Of a stretch of DNA of 19,010 bases, positions 6,455 through 17,376 are shown piece after piece. Origin of the DNA: Anaerolineae bacterium (GTDB taxonomy: Bacteria; Chloroflexota; Anaerolineae; JAFGEY01); assembly GCA_016931365.1 (NCBI GenBank), contig JAFGEY010000009.1:1-19010 (forward strand). The letters run 5' to 3'. Positions within the stretch are counted from its first letter, which is position 1. Each line of letters begins with the position of its first letter. Under the pieces are notes generated by a model. The model had not been told where the DNA came from. It saw only the letters and a program-made list of their open reading frames with translations, and ran no database searches. The position numbers and the translations under genes are program-made.

Positions 6455-8128
6455 TTATGCGCCTCTGATCTCGACTTTGAGCGCCTTGAGTCGTTTCATC
6501 ACGTCATTTTCGCCGCGACCAAAATAATTGTACAGGGTCACGTATTCGGCATAGAGCCTGTCGTATATGGCCTGATTTTCGGGGATCGGCTTGTAGCTGA
6601 TGTCCTTGAGCCGGGCCATATTCCTGGCCGCGTCAGTGATGCTGTCATAGCCGCCGCGCGCCGCGCCTGCCGCCACTGCGCCAAACATCGCCGAACCGAG
6701 CGCGCCGGCCTGTTCCGTGTCGGCAACCTTGAACTCGCGCCCGGTGACGTCGGCGTAAATCTGCATCAGCAGTTTGTTGCGTCCCGGCAGGCCGCCCGTG
6801 GCAACGATCTCGTTCACGGCGACGCCGTTTTCCTCAAAAGCCTCAATGATCACCCGTGTGCCGTAGGCTGTGGCCTCGATCAGCGCGCGGTAAATCTCTT
6901 CCGGTTTGGTCGCCAGCGTCGCGCCGAGCAACTGGCCGGTCAGATCGACGTCGACCAGTGTGGAGCGATTGCCGTTCCACCAGTCGAGGGCCAGCAGGCC
7001 GCTTTCCCCAACCTTGAGCCGGGCTGCTTTTTCCTCCAGCAGGGTGTGGATGCTGACGCCGCGTGTTGCTGCTTCTTGTTCGTAGGCGGCAGGCACGCAA
7101 TTTTCGACAAACCAGGCAAAGTGATCGCCAACGCAGCTTTGCCCGGCTTCGAACCCGATCAGACCGGGGATGATGCCATCCTGCACATAGCCGCACATGC
7201 CGGGCACGATCTTTTCCTCTTGTCCAAGCACCATGTGACAGGTTGAGGTGCCCATAATCATCACCATCCGTCCAACCTCGGTGACGGTGGCGGCCGGTAC
7301 CGACACATGCGCGTCGACGTTGGCGATGGCAACCGCTGTGCCCGGTTTGAGACCGGTCCACGCGGCGGCCTGGCTGGTCAGTTCGCCCGCCTTTTCGCCG
7401 ATGGCATAGATGTCGCGGCTCATTTTCTCGTCGACGACGTTCTCAAAACGCCCATCGAGGGCGGCGAAAAAGGCCTTGCCGGGGTAGCCCTCGCGCCGGG
7501 ACCAAATCGCCTTATAGCCGGCAGTGCACGAGTTGCGCTTTTCTTCGCCAGTAAGCTGCCAGATCACCCAGTCGGCGCCCTCGATCAGGCGGTCGGCGGC
7601 TGCATACACTTCCGGCGCTTCGTCGAGGATTTGCAGTGCCTTGGAGAAAAACCACTCAGAACTGATCTTGCCGCCGTAGCGGTCGAGCCAGGGTTCGCCC
7701 ATCTTTTTAGCGGTCGCGTTGATCTTGTCTGCTTCGGGCTGGGCGGCATGGTGCTTCCACAGCTTGACCCAGGCGTGGGGGTTGTCTCTCCATTCCGGCA
7801 GCGCGCACAACGGCGTGCCGTCGGCGAGGGTGGGCAGCATCGTGCATGCGGTAAAGTCGATGCCGATGCCGATCACGTCGGCCGGATCGACGCCGCTCTG
7901 TTGCAGCACGGCCGGGATGGCCGTTTTGAATACGGCGATATAATCGAGCGGGTTCTGCAGAGCAAAGTCGGGCGGCAGTTTTGCGCCGCTGGAAGCAAGT
8001 GTGTTGTCGATGACGCCGTCGCCATAGGGGTGGACATAAGTGGCGACTTTGCGCCCATCGGAAACGCGCACAAGCAACGCACGACCAGACTCGGTGCCGA
8101 AATCGACGCCGATGGTGTATTTGGACAT
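6455..8128 (-). CDS. araB: Ribulokinase (FGGY family)
   Basis: The 557-residue enzyme phosphorylates L-ribulose with ATP in L-arabinose catabolism. The ATG at 8128 follows GAGGAGG by six bases; an in-frame GTG two codons earlier would leave no spacing. FGGY features are [11 protein letters not shown] (7-17), [11 protein letters not shown] (89-99), and the ribulokinase-typical [16 protein letters not shown] (152-167). Also present are NVDAH with probable catalytic base Asp272 (270-274), [11 protein letters not shown] (292-302), the adenosine-binding ATGGLPGRN (443-451) and [13 protein letters not shown] (472-484). Length is that of AraB (about 550-570). It is 43 bases downstream of the hicB-like gene. 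No araA, araD or arabinose transporter is visible, so the pathway's other steps must lie elsewhere. Confidence 0.92.
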   Translation of the reverse strand: MSKYTIGVDFGTESGRALLVRVSDGRKVATYVHPYGDGVIDNTLASSGAKLPPDFALQNPLDYIAVFKTAIPAVLQQSGVDPADVIGIGIDFTACTMLPTLADGTPLCALPEWRDNPHAWVKLWKHHAAQPEADKINATAKKMGEPWLDRYGGKISSEWFFSKALQILDEAPEVYAAADRLIEGADWVIWQLTGEEKRNSCTAGYKAIWSRREGYPGKAFFAALDGRFENVVDEKMSRDIYAIGEKAGELTSQAAAWTGLKPGTAVAIANVDAHVSVPAATVTEVGRMVMIMGTSTCHMVLGQEEKIVPGMCGYVQDGIIPGLIGFEAGQSCVGDHFAWFVENCVPAAYEQEAATRGVSIHTLLEEKAARLKVGESGLLALDWWNGNRSTLVDVDLTGQLLGATLATKPEEIYRALIEATAYGTRVIIEAFEENGVAVNEIVATGGLPGRNKLLMQIYADVTGREFKVADTEQAGALGSAMFGAVAAGAARGGYDSITDAARNMARLKDISYKPIPENQAIYDRLYAEYVTLYNYFGRGENDVMKRLKALKVEIRGA

Positions 8129-8171
8129 AAACACCCTCCTCTTGGGATTTGCTACAAAAATGCTGAAAACA

Positions 8172-8446
8172 CTAATCGCTTGCTGAATGCCATAGCGGGT
8201 TGAGCCAGGCCAACTCGGTCATCTCGGGCAAGGGATCCTGGTCTTCGTACGCGGCGATCAGCCACTCCAGCAATGCATCCTGCAATTCGTCGCGGCATTC
8301 TTCGACCGTATCGCCCGTCGCCCAGACGCCGGGGCAAAGGAAAATGTCGGCATAAAAACTGCCGTCTTCGAGTTCGATGTATCGCGCTTTGGTCATCGCG
8401 CCGAGGACGTACTCGGCAATGATGTAAGCCGTGGTGGGATTGTTCA

Positions 8447-8447
<1 letters not shown>
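8172..8447 (-). CDS. HicB-like antitoxin domain protein, no HicA partner
   Basis: The 91-residue protein matches the HicB/UPF0150 fold: a short N-terminal strand region ([22 protein letters not shown]), then [24 protein letters not shown] (45-68), the conserved GDTxEEAxxxxxEAxxxW helix. A DPLPE segment follows, also usual for HicB. No DNA-binding domain is fused to the C-terminus and no HicA toxin (a short dsRBD-like protein) lies next to it, so it is a solo HicB. Such proteins may be orphan antitoxins or small regulators. Its ATG overlaps the TGA of the upstream penicillin-binding protein gene (TGATG), indicating translational coupling. GAGGAAT serves as ribosome site inside that gene's last codons. 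Confidence 0.8.
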
Positions 8448-11692
<3,245 letters not shown>

Positions 11693-11744
11693 TTATTTTA
11701 TCTCAAACATCTAATAAAGCAGATTCTCCCACTGCTGGGAAATA

Positions 11745-11773
11745 GTTATAGCAGAAAAAGGACGAACACGCAA
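11745..11773 (-). promoter_or_regulatory. Probable promoter of the penicillin-binding protein gene
   Basis: On the minus strand TTGCGT (11773-11768) and TATAAC (11750-11745) are 17 bases apart. The predicted start is near 11738. The leader contains a small CCCA-GCAG-TGGG hairpin before the ATG at 11692. Confidence 0.55.
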
Positions 11774-11784
11774 ATCAAATCTCG

Positions 11785-11813
11785 GAGGCCAGAGGCACAG
11801 CCGTGCGCCCCTA
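11785..11813. repeat. Short GC-rich imperfect palindrome after the helicase gene
   Basis: The segment GGCCAGAGGCACAGCCGTGC followed by GCCCCTAC contains GCAC-AGCC-GTGC as a core hairpin and AGAGG/CCCCT as imperfect outer arms. It abuts the helicase stop codon and precedes the promoter of the penicillin-binding protein gene. Without a T run it is not a good terminator; it resembles short dispersed palindromes. Seen once in this window only. Confidence 0.4.
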
Positions 11814-14108
11814 CTATTCCAAGAGTGCGCGCAAGAAGGTCACTGCGGCGGCTTTGTCGAGCGGCTCGTTGTTATTACCGCACTTGGGGCTGTGAATGCA
11901 CGACGGGCATCCTGCCTCGCACGGGCAGTTGGCGATCGCCTCGACGGTAGCCTGCCACCACGCTTCGAGCACCTCGAACCCGCGTTCGGCTAACCCAACC
12001 CCGCCCGGATAGGCGTCATAGACACAGACCAGCGGCGTTTCAGTATCAACGTGGCGCACGGTGGATACCCCGCCCAGGTCAAAGCGATCGCACATCGCCA
12101 ACAGGGGCAGCATAGCGATACAGCCGTGCTCGACCGCATGCAGCGCGCCGGCCAAGTCGCCGCCCTGGCGCGCCAGCCGGTGTCCCAAGTCGACGGGTAC
12201 ATCCCACCATACTGCCGCAGTCTCAAAAGTCTGTGGCGGCAGATCGAGCGGCTCCTGGCTCAACATTTCATCGCTGAACTGCTTTTTGCGCGTATAGCCG
12301 ATCACCTGCGAAGTGACGCGCACCTGGCCGTAAAAGGCCGTGCAGGCAGGCATTGGACGGTGTGCGAGCGAACGGATGATATTGATCTCGTTCAGTTCGC
12401 GCGGCTGGGTGTAATAGCCCGGCTCGGTTTCTTTGAGCAGGGCCACGCCGGCGCGCAGGTCGAGGTCGGTGACCAGGTAACTGCTGCCCTGGTGCAAATA
12501 GATCGCTCCCTGGTGGGCGCGAAAATGGGCCGTCGTGGCGTCGATCTCTTCCAGCACCTGCCGCCCGTGATCGACATCGATCAGGCGCACGCGCCCGCCG
12601 CTTGCCGAACGTAACCCCACGTCCTGGGCGGGGTATTTTTTGCCGACGTAAAACCAGCGATCTGGCTGTCCGGCGCGGCCTCGATAGTCCAATGTGCTGC
12701 GCTCTTCCAGGTGGACCATCGCCTCGACGTAACGCCCGCCGAACAACGCCTCATCGTCCACCGTCAGCGGTGACTCGTAAGCAGCACAGGGCAGGTGTTG
12801 GGCCAGTACGTAAGGGTTGCCGGGATCGCAGCGCGCCGCCTCGTGGGGGCGCGAAAAAAGGTCGGCGGGGTGGCGCAGCAGGTATTGATCCAGCGGGTCG
12901 TCGAGGCCGATCAGCACGGTCAGTGCGTCATCTTGGCCGCGACCAGCGCGCCCGGCCTGCTGCCACATGCTGGCAATGGTGCCCGGATAGCCGACCAGCA
13001 CGGTGGCATCCAGGCGGCCGACGTCAATGCCCAGTTCGAGCGCCGAAGTGGTGGTCAGGCCGAGCAGCTCGCCGCTGAACAGCGCGCGCTCGAGCGCGCG
13101 CCGATCTTCGGGCGTGTACCCGGCGCGATAGGCCGCGACGGCGTCGACCAGTTCGGGCGTGGTGCGTTCCAGCGCGTGGCGGGCGTAGCTGAGGATCAAT
13201 TCCGCCCCACGCCGCGATCGAGCAAAGGTGAGGCTACGAATGCCGCTTTGCACCAACGCGGCAAAGAGGTCGGCTGCCTCGCCATTGGCGCTGCGCCGGG
13301 CGCCGTGCGTCCGATCTTCCAGTGGGGGGTTCCAGAGGGCAAAGACGCGCGCACCCTGCGGCGCGCCATCCTTGTCGATCACCGTTGGCGAGACGCCGAC
13401 CAGCGTTTCGATGTGCCGTGCCGGGTTGGCAATGGTCGCCGAGCAGGCGATAAACTGCGGATCGCTGCCATAGGTGCGGCAGATGCGGCGCAGCCGGCGC
13501 AGCACGCAGCCCACCTGCGAGCCAAACACGCCTCGATAGACGTGCGCCTCGTCGATGACCACGTAGCGCAAGTGCTGGAAAAAGCTGCGCCACAGGTGAT
13601 GGTTGGGCAAAATGCCCACATGCAGCATGTCGGGGTTGGTGAGCAAAATCGCCGAACGGCGGCGTATCTCGCTGCGCGCATCTTGCGGTGTGTCGCCATC
13701 ATAGATGCCCACGTGCACGCCATTCAGGTTGCCCTGCAAGAGGTCGTGCAGCGCGCGGAGCTGATCTTGGGCCAGGGCTTTGGTCGGAAAGAGGTACAGG
13801 GCACGCGCGCGGCGATCGAGCAGGCAGCTTTCGATGGCTGGCACGTTGTAGACCAGTGTCTTGCCGCTGGCGGTGGCTGTGGCGACGACCACGTGCTCAC
13901 CGCGCCGCACGGCATTGATCGCTTCGGCCTGGTGGCTGTAAAAACGGTTGATGCCGTTTTGCTTGAGCGCTTGATCTAGTGGACGTGGCAGCGGCTTGTG
14001 CAAGCGTCCATACCTGGCCCGGCGGCGCGGCAGCCGTTCGACGTGGACGATCTGGTCGTCGTAGAAGCGGCGCTGTTTGAGTTGTTGAAGCCATTGTTCG
14101 GCGTTCAC
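11814..14108 (-). CDS. mrfA: DEAD/DEAH-family DNA helicase with DUF1998 zinc domain (MrfA/YprA-like)
   Basis: The 764-residue superfamily 2 helicase carries motif I TATASGKT (77-84), TNPDML (157-162), DEAH (186-189), SAT (223-225), TTSALELGIDVG (353-364) and QQAGRAGRG (383-391). The C-terminal DUF1998 region ends with cysteines 728, 730, 734, 737 and 743 in CPCEAGCPSC...PKCG, a likely metal site. Known relatives are Bacillus MrfA and fungal Hrq1, 3'-5' DNA helicases that help repair mitomycin-type adducts and cross-links. The partner nuclease MrfB is not adjacent. The start is GTG at 14108 with GGAG five bases upstream, and a strong promoter lies at 14139-14166. It is likely cytoplasmic and monocistronic, though the penicillin-binding protein gene follows on the same strand after 121 bases. 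Confidence 0.9.
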   Translation of the reverse strand: MNAEQWLQQLKQRRFYDDQIVHVERLPRRRARYGRLHKPLPRPLDQALKQNGINRFYSHQAEAINAVRRGEHVVVATATASGKTLVYNVPAIESCLLDRRARALYLFPTKALAQDQLRALHDLLQGNLNGVHVGIYDGDTPQDARSEIRRRSAILLTNPDMLHVGILPNHHLWRSFFQHLRYVVIDEAHVYRGVFGSQVGCVLRRLRRICRTYGSDPQFIACSATIANPARHIETLVGVSPTVIDKDGAPQGARVFALWNPPLEDRTHGARRSANGEAADLFAALVQSGIRSLTFARSRRGAELILSYARHALERTTPELVDAVAAYRAGYTPEDRRALERALFSGELLGLTTTSALELGIDVGRLDATVLVGYPGTIASMWQQAGRAGRGQDDALTVLIGLDDPLDQYLLRHPADLFSRPHEAARCDPGNPYVLAQHLPCAAYESPLTVDDEALFGGRYVEAMVHLEERSTLDYRGRAGQPDRWFYVGKKYPAQDVGLRSASGGRVRLIDVDHGRQVLEEIDATTAHFRAHQGAIYLHQGSSYLVTDLDLRAGVALLKETEPGYYTQPRELNEINIIRSLAHRPMPACTAFYGQVRVTSQVIGYTRKKQFSDEMLSQEPLDLPPQTFETAAVWWDVPVDLGHRLARQGGDLAGALHAVEHGCIAMLPLLAMCDRFDLGGVSTVRHVDTETPLVCVYDAYPGGVGLAERGFEVLEAWWQATVEAIANCPCEAGCPSCIHSPKCGNNNEPLDKAAAVTFLRALLE

Positions 14109-14138
14109 AATTACTCCTGAGTGGTAATGTCGGAACAG

Positions 14139-14166
14139 ATTGTACCACGGACAAAAAAGGCGTCAA
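14139..14166 (-). promoter_or_regulatory. Promoter of the MrfA-like helicase gene
   Basis: On the minus strand TTGACG (14166-14161) and TACAAT (14144-14139) are separated by 16 bases. Transcription would start near 14132, giving a leader of about 24 bases. Confidence 0.7.
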
Positions 14167-14217
14167 ATTTGATCAGGAGGGGTCAGTTCATCTGCGGCGA
14201 AAAGACGGCTGGCGATC

Positions 14218-14246
14218 TTGGATTAAACTTTTCAATGTGATACAAT
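14218..14246 (+). promoter_or_regulatory. Plus-strand promoter upstream of a small RNA candidate
   Basis: TTGGAT (14218-14223) and TACAAT (14241-14246) are spaced by 17 bases. It points away from the helicase gene into a stretch with no plus-strand gene before 14754, ending at the hairpin at 14284-14307. Confidence 0.55.
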
Positions 14247-14252
14247 TAAAGC

Positions 14253-14308
14253 ATCTGTGTACCGAGGAATAACCCGGCACAAAAAAAGGCGGACGAATCC
14301 GCCTTTTG
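14253..14308 (+). ncRNA. Candidate small RNA of about 55 nt
   Basis: The predicted transcript begins about seven bases after the -10 box at 14241-14246. It could fold a first hairpin, GTG(TA)CCG with CGGCAC, followed by an A7 linker and the GGCGGA-CGAA-TCCGCC hairpin with TTTT. No open reading frame with a ribosome site is present, although ACCGAGGAAT contains a Shine-Dalgarno-like AGGA. The hairpin also terminates the gene on the other strand, so the structure alone does not prove a small RNA; the promoter does most of the arguing. Confidence 0.35.
14284..14307. terminator. Bidirectional terminator of the small membrane protein gene
   Basis: AAAAGGCGGA (14284-14293) and TCCGCCTTTT (14298-14307) form a perfect 10-bp stem around CGAA. 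On the minus strand the stem is followed by a seven-T run, so it ends the gene at 14331-14594. In the plus direction four T follow the GC stem, sufficient to end the candidate small RNA. Confidence 0.85.
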
Positions 14309-14330
14309 TGGAACCTGGGTGGGTAGCCAG

Positions 14331-14594
14331 CTAGAGCTTAAGAACGAGCTTTTTGTAGGCAAAATAAATGATCACGCAGAGAATGGCGGTTACGATAAAG
14401 CTGACCAGACTGGGAGTGAACGCCGTTCCAAATGCACCCCCCAAACCCAGTGCCTGGCCCATCAATCCGAGTACAAACAGCACGGCGAAGGGAATGGCCC
14501 AGGCGAACAGAGCGACCACAAAGAGCCAAAATGTGACGATGCTGAGCTTTTTTTCTTCTTCGGTCATGTTTTCTTTTTTCTGAAACAGCGGCAT
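14331..14594 (-). CDS. Small two-helix membrane protein
   Basis: The ATG at 14594 is preferred because AAGGAG stands six bases upstream; longer in-frame extensions reach into the promoter. The 87-residue product has a charged N-terminus (MPLFQKKENMTEEEKK). Two hydrophobic helices span about 18-46 and 63-82, joined by a Gly-rich loop (QALGLGGAFGTA), and the end is basic (YKKLVLKL). I do not recognise a family; the layout suits a small inner-membrane protein. It has its own promoter and terminator and so stands alone as a transcription unit, divergent from the AMMECR1 gene. Confidence 0.75.
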   Translation of the reverse strand: MPLFQKKENMTEEEKKLSIVTFWLFVVALFAWAIPFAVLFVLGLMGQALGLGGAFGTAFTPSLVSFIVTAILCVIIYFAYKKLVLKL

Positions 14595-14669
14595 TTGATT
14601 CTCCTTTTCAATTTTAGCGAACACAACAACCCATCTTTGTCCAGTCAATGCAGATAGAATACTAGAGAT

Positions 14670-14698
14670 ATTGTAACACATTTTCTGAGAGATTTCAA
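14670..14698 (-). promoter_or_regulatory. Promoter of the small membrane protein gene
   Basis: On the minus strand TTGAAA (14698-14693) and TACAAT (14675-14670) are 17 bases apart. The predicted start is near 14663, giving a leader of about 69 bases. Confidence 0.7.
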
Positions 14699-14753
14699 TG
14701 TTTTTTTAAATCTGCCAAGATTTTGAGCATATTTTGAACTTAGGAGGTTCATT

Positions 14754-15278
14754 ATGAAACCCGGTCATCCGTTGGTTCAACTGGCCTGCCAAACCATTGA
14801 GGTCTATGTTCGCGAACACCGCATCATCGATCCCCCGCAATCGCCGACGCCGGAAATGCAACGGCAGGCGGGCACCTTTGTCTCGCTTCACGACTCATTT
14901 GGTGAATTGCGCGGCTGCATCGGCACTATTTTACCGACGCAGCCGGATGTCGCTCAAGAGATCATTCACAATGCCATTTCGGCGGCCACGCGCGACCCTC
15001 GCTTCCCACCTGTGCGTTCGGAAGAATTGGCCGGGTTGGATGTCAAAGTCGACGTATTGACCACGCCCGAACCGATCGAGAGCGAGGCCGAACTCGATCC
15101 GAAGCGCTATGGCGTCATTGTACAAGATCGACAGGGCTGGCGGCGGGGGCTGCTCTTGCCCGACCTGGAGGGTGTGGACACAATTGAATACCAGGTGAGC
15201 ATTGCCCGGCGCAAAGCGGGCATTGGGCCGAACGAGCCAGTCAGACTTTCGCGATTTGAAGTGATTCGCTATACATAA
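14754..15278 (+). CDS. AMMECR1 domain protein
   Basis: The 174-residue protein is a single AMMECR1 domain. The hallmark LRGCIG is at 52-57, preceded by [10 protein letters not shown] (42-51). DPRFPPV (81-87) and an LDVKVDVLT strand (95-103) follow, then [25 protein letters not shown] (about 119-143). The family is conserved from archaea to humans; in many bacteria it stands beside Memo and radical-SAM genes (AmmeMemoRadiSam set), with unknown biochemistry. Neither partner is here. The ATG at 14754 follows AGGAGG by six bases. Length is normal. It is the only plus-strand gene in the right half of the window and converges on the ABC ATPase gene. Confidence 0.92.
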   Translation: MKPGHPLVQLACQTIEVYVREHRIIDPPQSPTPEMQRQAGTFVSLHDSFGELRGCIGTILPTQPDVAQEIIHNAISAATRDPRFPPVRSEELAGLDVKVDVLTTPEPIESEAELDPKRYGVIVQDRQGWRRGLLLPDLEGVDTIEYQVSIARRKAGIGPNEPVRLSRFEVIRYT

Positions 15279-15283
15279 ACAAA

Positions 15284-15308
15284 CAGGCCATCCGTTGCGG
15301 ATGGCCTG
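15284..15308. terminator. Hairpin between AMMECR1 and ABC ATPase genes
   Basis: CAGGCCATCC (15284-15293) pairs perfectly with GGATGGCCTG (15299-15308) around GTTGC. In the minus direction it is followed by TTTGTTTAT, which suits termination of the ABC ATPase gene. The plus side lacks a T run but may still serve the convergent AMMECR1 gene. Confidence 0.75.
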
Positions 15309-15321
15309 CAAGTGCTGAAAT

Positions 15322-16428
15322 CTAGCGCACGGCCAGTTCGTTTTGTCGATCAAAGATGTGCATATGAGCCATATTGAGCACGATCTCGACCTCGTCACCC
15401 ACGCGCAGTTTGGATCGCGGATCGACGCGTGCCACAAATGTCTTTTTGCCGGTGATCAGGTATAGAAATATCTCGTTGCCCATCAACTCGGTCACGTCTA
15501 CCCGGCTTTTGATCTTTTGGGCAACGATGTTCGGCGACTGAAACTGAGGATCAGAGATGTCGCTGGGACGGACGCCCAAGATCACCTCTTTGCCGGCGTA
15601 TCCTTTTTCCGCATAAACCCTCGCCTTATCTTCGGGAACGCGCAGTTTGAACGTGTCGCTCTGTACGTACATCTCGTTTGCGCCGCCAACCAATGTCACT
15701 TCGAAAAAATTCATGCTTGGGCTGCCGATGAACCCGGCGACAAAAACATTGGCTGGCGTTTCATAAAGCACCTGCGGCGCGTCGATCTGTTGCAGCAGGC
15801 CGCTGCGCATTACGGCGATGCGCGTGCCCATCGTCATCGCCTCAGTCTGGTCGTGGGTGACGTAAATAAAGGTCGTCTCCAGGCGTTGGTGCAGCTTGCT
15901 GATCATGGTACGCGCTTCGACGCGCAGTTTGGCATCCAGGTTGGAGAGCGGCTCATCCATCAAGAACACTGCCGGGTCGCGAACGATGGCCCGGCCTACG
16001 GCCACGCGCTGGCTCTGCCCGCCGGAAAGCTGCTTGGGACGGCGATCCAGCAGTTCGAGAATGCCCAGGTCGCGCGCCGCATCTTTGACACGCTGGTCGA
16101 TCTCGGCTTTGGGCGTCTTGTGCAGCCGCAGGCCAAAAGCCATGTTTTCGTACACGGTCATATGCGGGTAGAGGGCATAACTCTGAAAAACCATCGCAAT
16201 GTCGCGATCTTTGGGCGGTACGTCGTTAATCAGCCGGTCGCCGATGTAAATGGTGCCCTCAGTCAACTCTTCCAGCCCGGCCAACAGACGCAGGCTGGTT
16301 GTCTTGCCGCAGCCCGACGGGCCGACAAAGATCAGAAATTCCTTGTCGGGAATCTGGATGTTCAAATCGTTGACGGCAATAACGTTGCCAAAGCGCTTGG
16401 TGACGTTCTCATAGGTGACGCTTGCCAT
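15322..16428 (-). CDS. ugpC: Sugar ABC-importer ATPase (UgpC/MsmX/MalK type)
   Basis: The 368-residue ATPase powers a carbohydrate ABC importer at the inner membrane face. Walker A GPSGCGKTT is at 36-44, Q-loop Gln82, signature LSGGQ (134-138), Walker B VFLMDEP (154-160) and switch His192. The C-terminal TOBE/OB region starts around 230 with GFIGSPSMNF, typical of multi-sugar and glycerol-3-phosphate importer ATPases. The ATG at 16428 follows AAGGAG by seven bases; upstream in-frame sequence overlaps the deoR gene and is not coding. It begins 26 bases after deoR, so the two form an operon. No permease or binding protein is adjacent, which suggests one ATPase shared by several importers, as known for MsmX. 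Confidence 0.92.
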   Translation of the reverse strand: MASVTYENVTKRFGNVIAVNDLNIQIPDKEFLIFVGPSGCGKTTSLRLLAGLEELTEGTIYIGDRLINDVPPKDRDIAMVFQSYALYPHMTVYENMAFGLRLHKTPKAEIDQRVKDAARDLGILELLDRRPKQLSGGQSQRVAVGRAIVRDPAVFLMDEPLSNLDAKLRVEARTMISKLHQRLETTFIYVTHDQTEAMTMGTRIAVMRSGLLQQIDAPQVLYETPANVFVAGFIGSPSMNFFEVTLVGGANEMYVQSDTFKLRVPEDKARVYAEKGYAGKEVILGVRPSDISDPQFQSPNIVAQKIKSRVDVTELMGNEIFLYLITGKKTFVARVDPRSKLRVGDEVEIVLNMAHMHIFDRQNELAVR

Positions 16429-16454
16429 TCGAGTGCTCCTTCTTTCGATTGTTT

Positions 16455-17210
16455 TCAGCTCTGTATGACACGAATTCCCAACTGGACGAGATCCCACACC
16501 ATAGCCGGTGGCGCATCCTGGTCGGTGACAACGATGTCGATAGCTTCCAGTGGGGCCAGAAAAGCCGGGCCCCGGCTGCCCCATTGGCTTGCTTCGAGGA
16601 CAATGATCACCTCCGACACCATCTCAATCGCTGTGCGCAAAACCTGTACGGCGGGCAGGCTGGTGGCAGTGAGGCCATCCGGCAGATGGAGGCCGCGCAC
16701 GCCGATAATTGCCTTGTCGGCGCGCAACTCGCGCAGCGATGCCTCGGCCAGATGGCCCACCAGTGACAGGTCAGGTCGGTCGATCTGACCGCCAGTGAGG
16801 ATAACGTTCTGCTGGGCCTGCCGGGCCAGGCAAGTGGCGATGTTCAGGCAGTTGGTGACCACCGTGCACGCGAGCTTGCCATCCAGGTGGTGCGCTACGG
16901 CCAGGGAAATCGCGCCCGGGCCTAAAAAGACCGTTTCCCCGTCGCCGATCTGTTGGGCGGCTGCCGCGCCGATGCGCATCTGTGCGGCTGAAAGCGCAAA
17001 GAAACCGATCTGTAGGGTATCAAAACCCGGCTGGATGGCGACGGCCCCGCCATAGGTGCGCTTGAGGATGCCCTGTTGTTCGAGGTGTTCCAGGTCGCGG
17101 CGAACGGTCGATTCGCTGACACCCAACCGGGCGATCAGTTCATCGATGTGGACGGTGGATTGCTGCCGGAGCAACTGTGTGATTGTTTGGTGGCGTTCGG
17201 CTGCGAGCAT
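16455..17210 (-). CDS. DeoR-family transcriptional regulator of sugar metabolism
   Basis: The 251-residue protein has an N-terminal winged helix-turn-helix (about 1-57) with the DeoR signature VHIDELIARLGVSESTVRRDLEHLEQQGILKRTYGGA (20-56). A DeoRC sensor domain (about 75-235) includes IGDGETVFLGPG (88-99), VVTNCLNIA and VILTGGQ, the fold that senses phosphorylated sugars. Family members usually repress sugar catabolic or transport genes. The downstream sugar ATPase gene in the same operon is a natural target. The ATG at 17210 follows GGAAGGAT about nine bases away. A consensus promoter lies at 17244-17272. No clear operator palindrome stands out, so autoregulation is only inferred. Confidence 0.9.
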   Translation of the reverse strand: MLAAERHQTITQLLRQQSTVHIDELIARLGVSESTVRRDLEHLEQQGILKRTYGGAVAIQPGFDTLQIGFFALSAAQMRIGAAAAQQIGDGETVFLGPGAISLAVAHHLDGKLACTVVTNCLNIATCLARQAQQNVILTGGQIDRPDLSLVGHLAEASLRELRADKAIIGVRGLHLPDGLTATSLPAVQVLRTAIEMVSEVIIVLEASQWGSRGPAFLAPLEAIDIVVTDQDAPPAMVWDLVQLGIRVIQS

Positions 17211-17243
17211 TCAGGAGAAATCCTTCCATTCGATCTTTAGTTT

Positions 17244-17272
17244 AGCATAACATGGATGACTGGTTTTGTCAA
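17244..17272 (-). promoter_or_regulatory. Promoter of the deoR-ugpC operon
   Basis: On the minus strand a perfect TTGACA (17272-17267) and TATGCT (17249-17244) are 17 bases apart. The start is predicted near 17237, about 27 bases before the ATG. Confidence 0.75.
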
Positions 17273-17322
17273 ATTCTGGTTGTTTTTGGAGAATGATGAA
17301 CTATTTTGCGCGGTTTGCCGGC

Positions 17323-17350
17323 AAAAAAAGTGCGCCCGGCTAGGGCGCAC
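17323..17350 (-). terminator. Terminator of the beta-sandwich protein gene
   Basis: On the minus strand GTGCGCCC (17350-17343) pairs with GGGCGCAC (17337-17330) around TAGCC and is followed by seven T (17329-17323). It starts 26 bases after the stop codon. Confidence 0.9.
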
Positions 17351-17376
17351 TCGATTGCAGATGTCGTGTGTAGAAC

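Noticed and set aside
12795..13979. Long plus-strand open frame (394 codons) opposite the helicase gene
   Set aside because: It mirrors the helicase codons on the other strand, and its protein shows no family features.
16429..16584. N-terminal extension of the ABC ATPase frame
   Set aside because: It overlaps the deoR coding region and its sequence is unlike any ATPase N-terminus; the ATG at 16428 has a good ribosome site.
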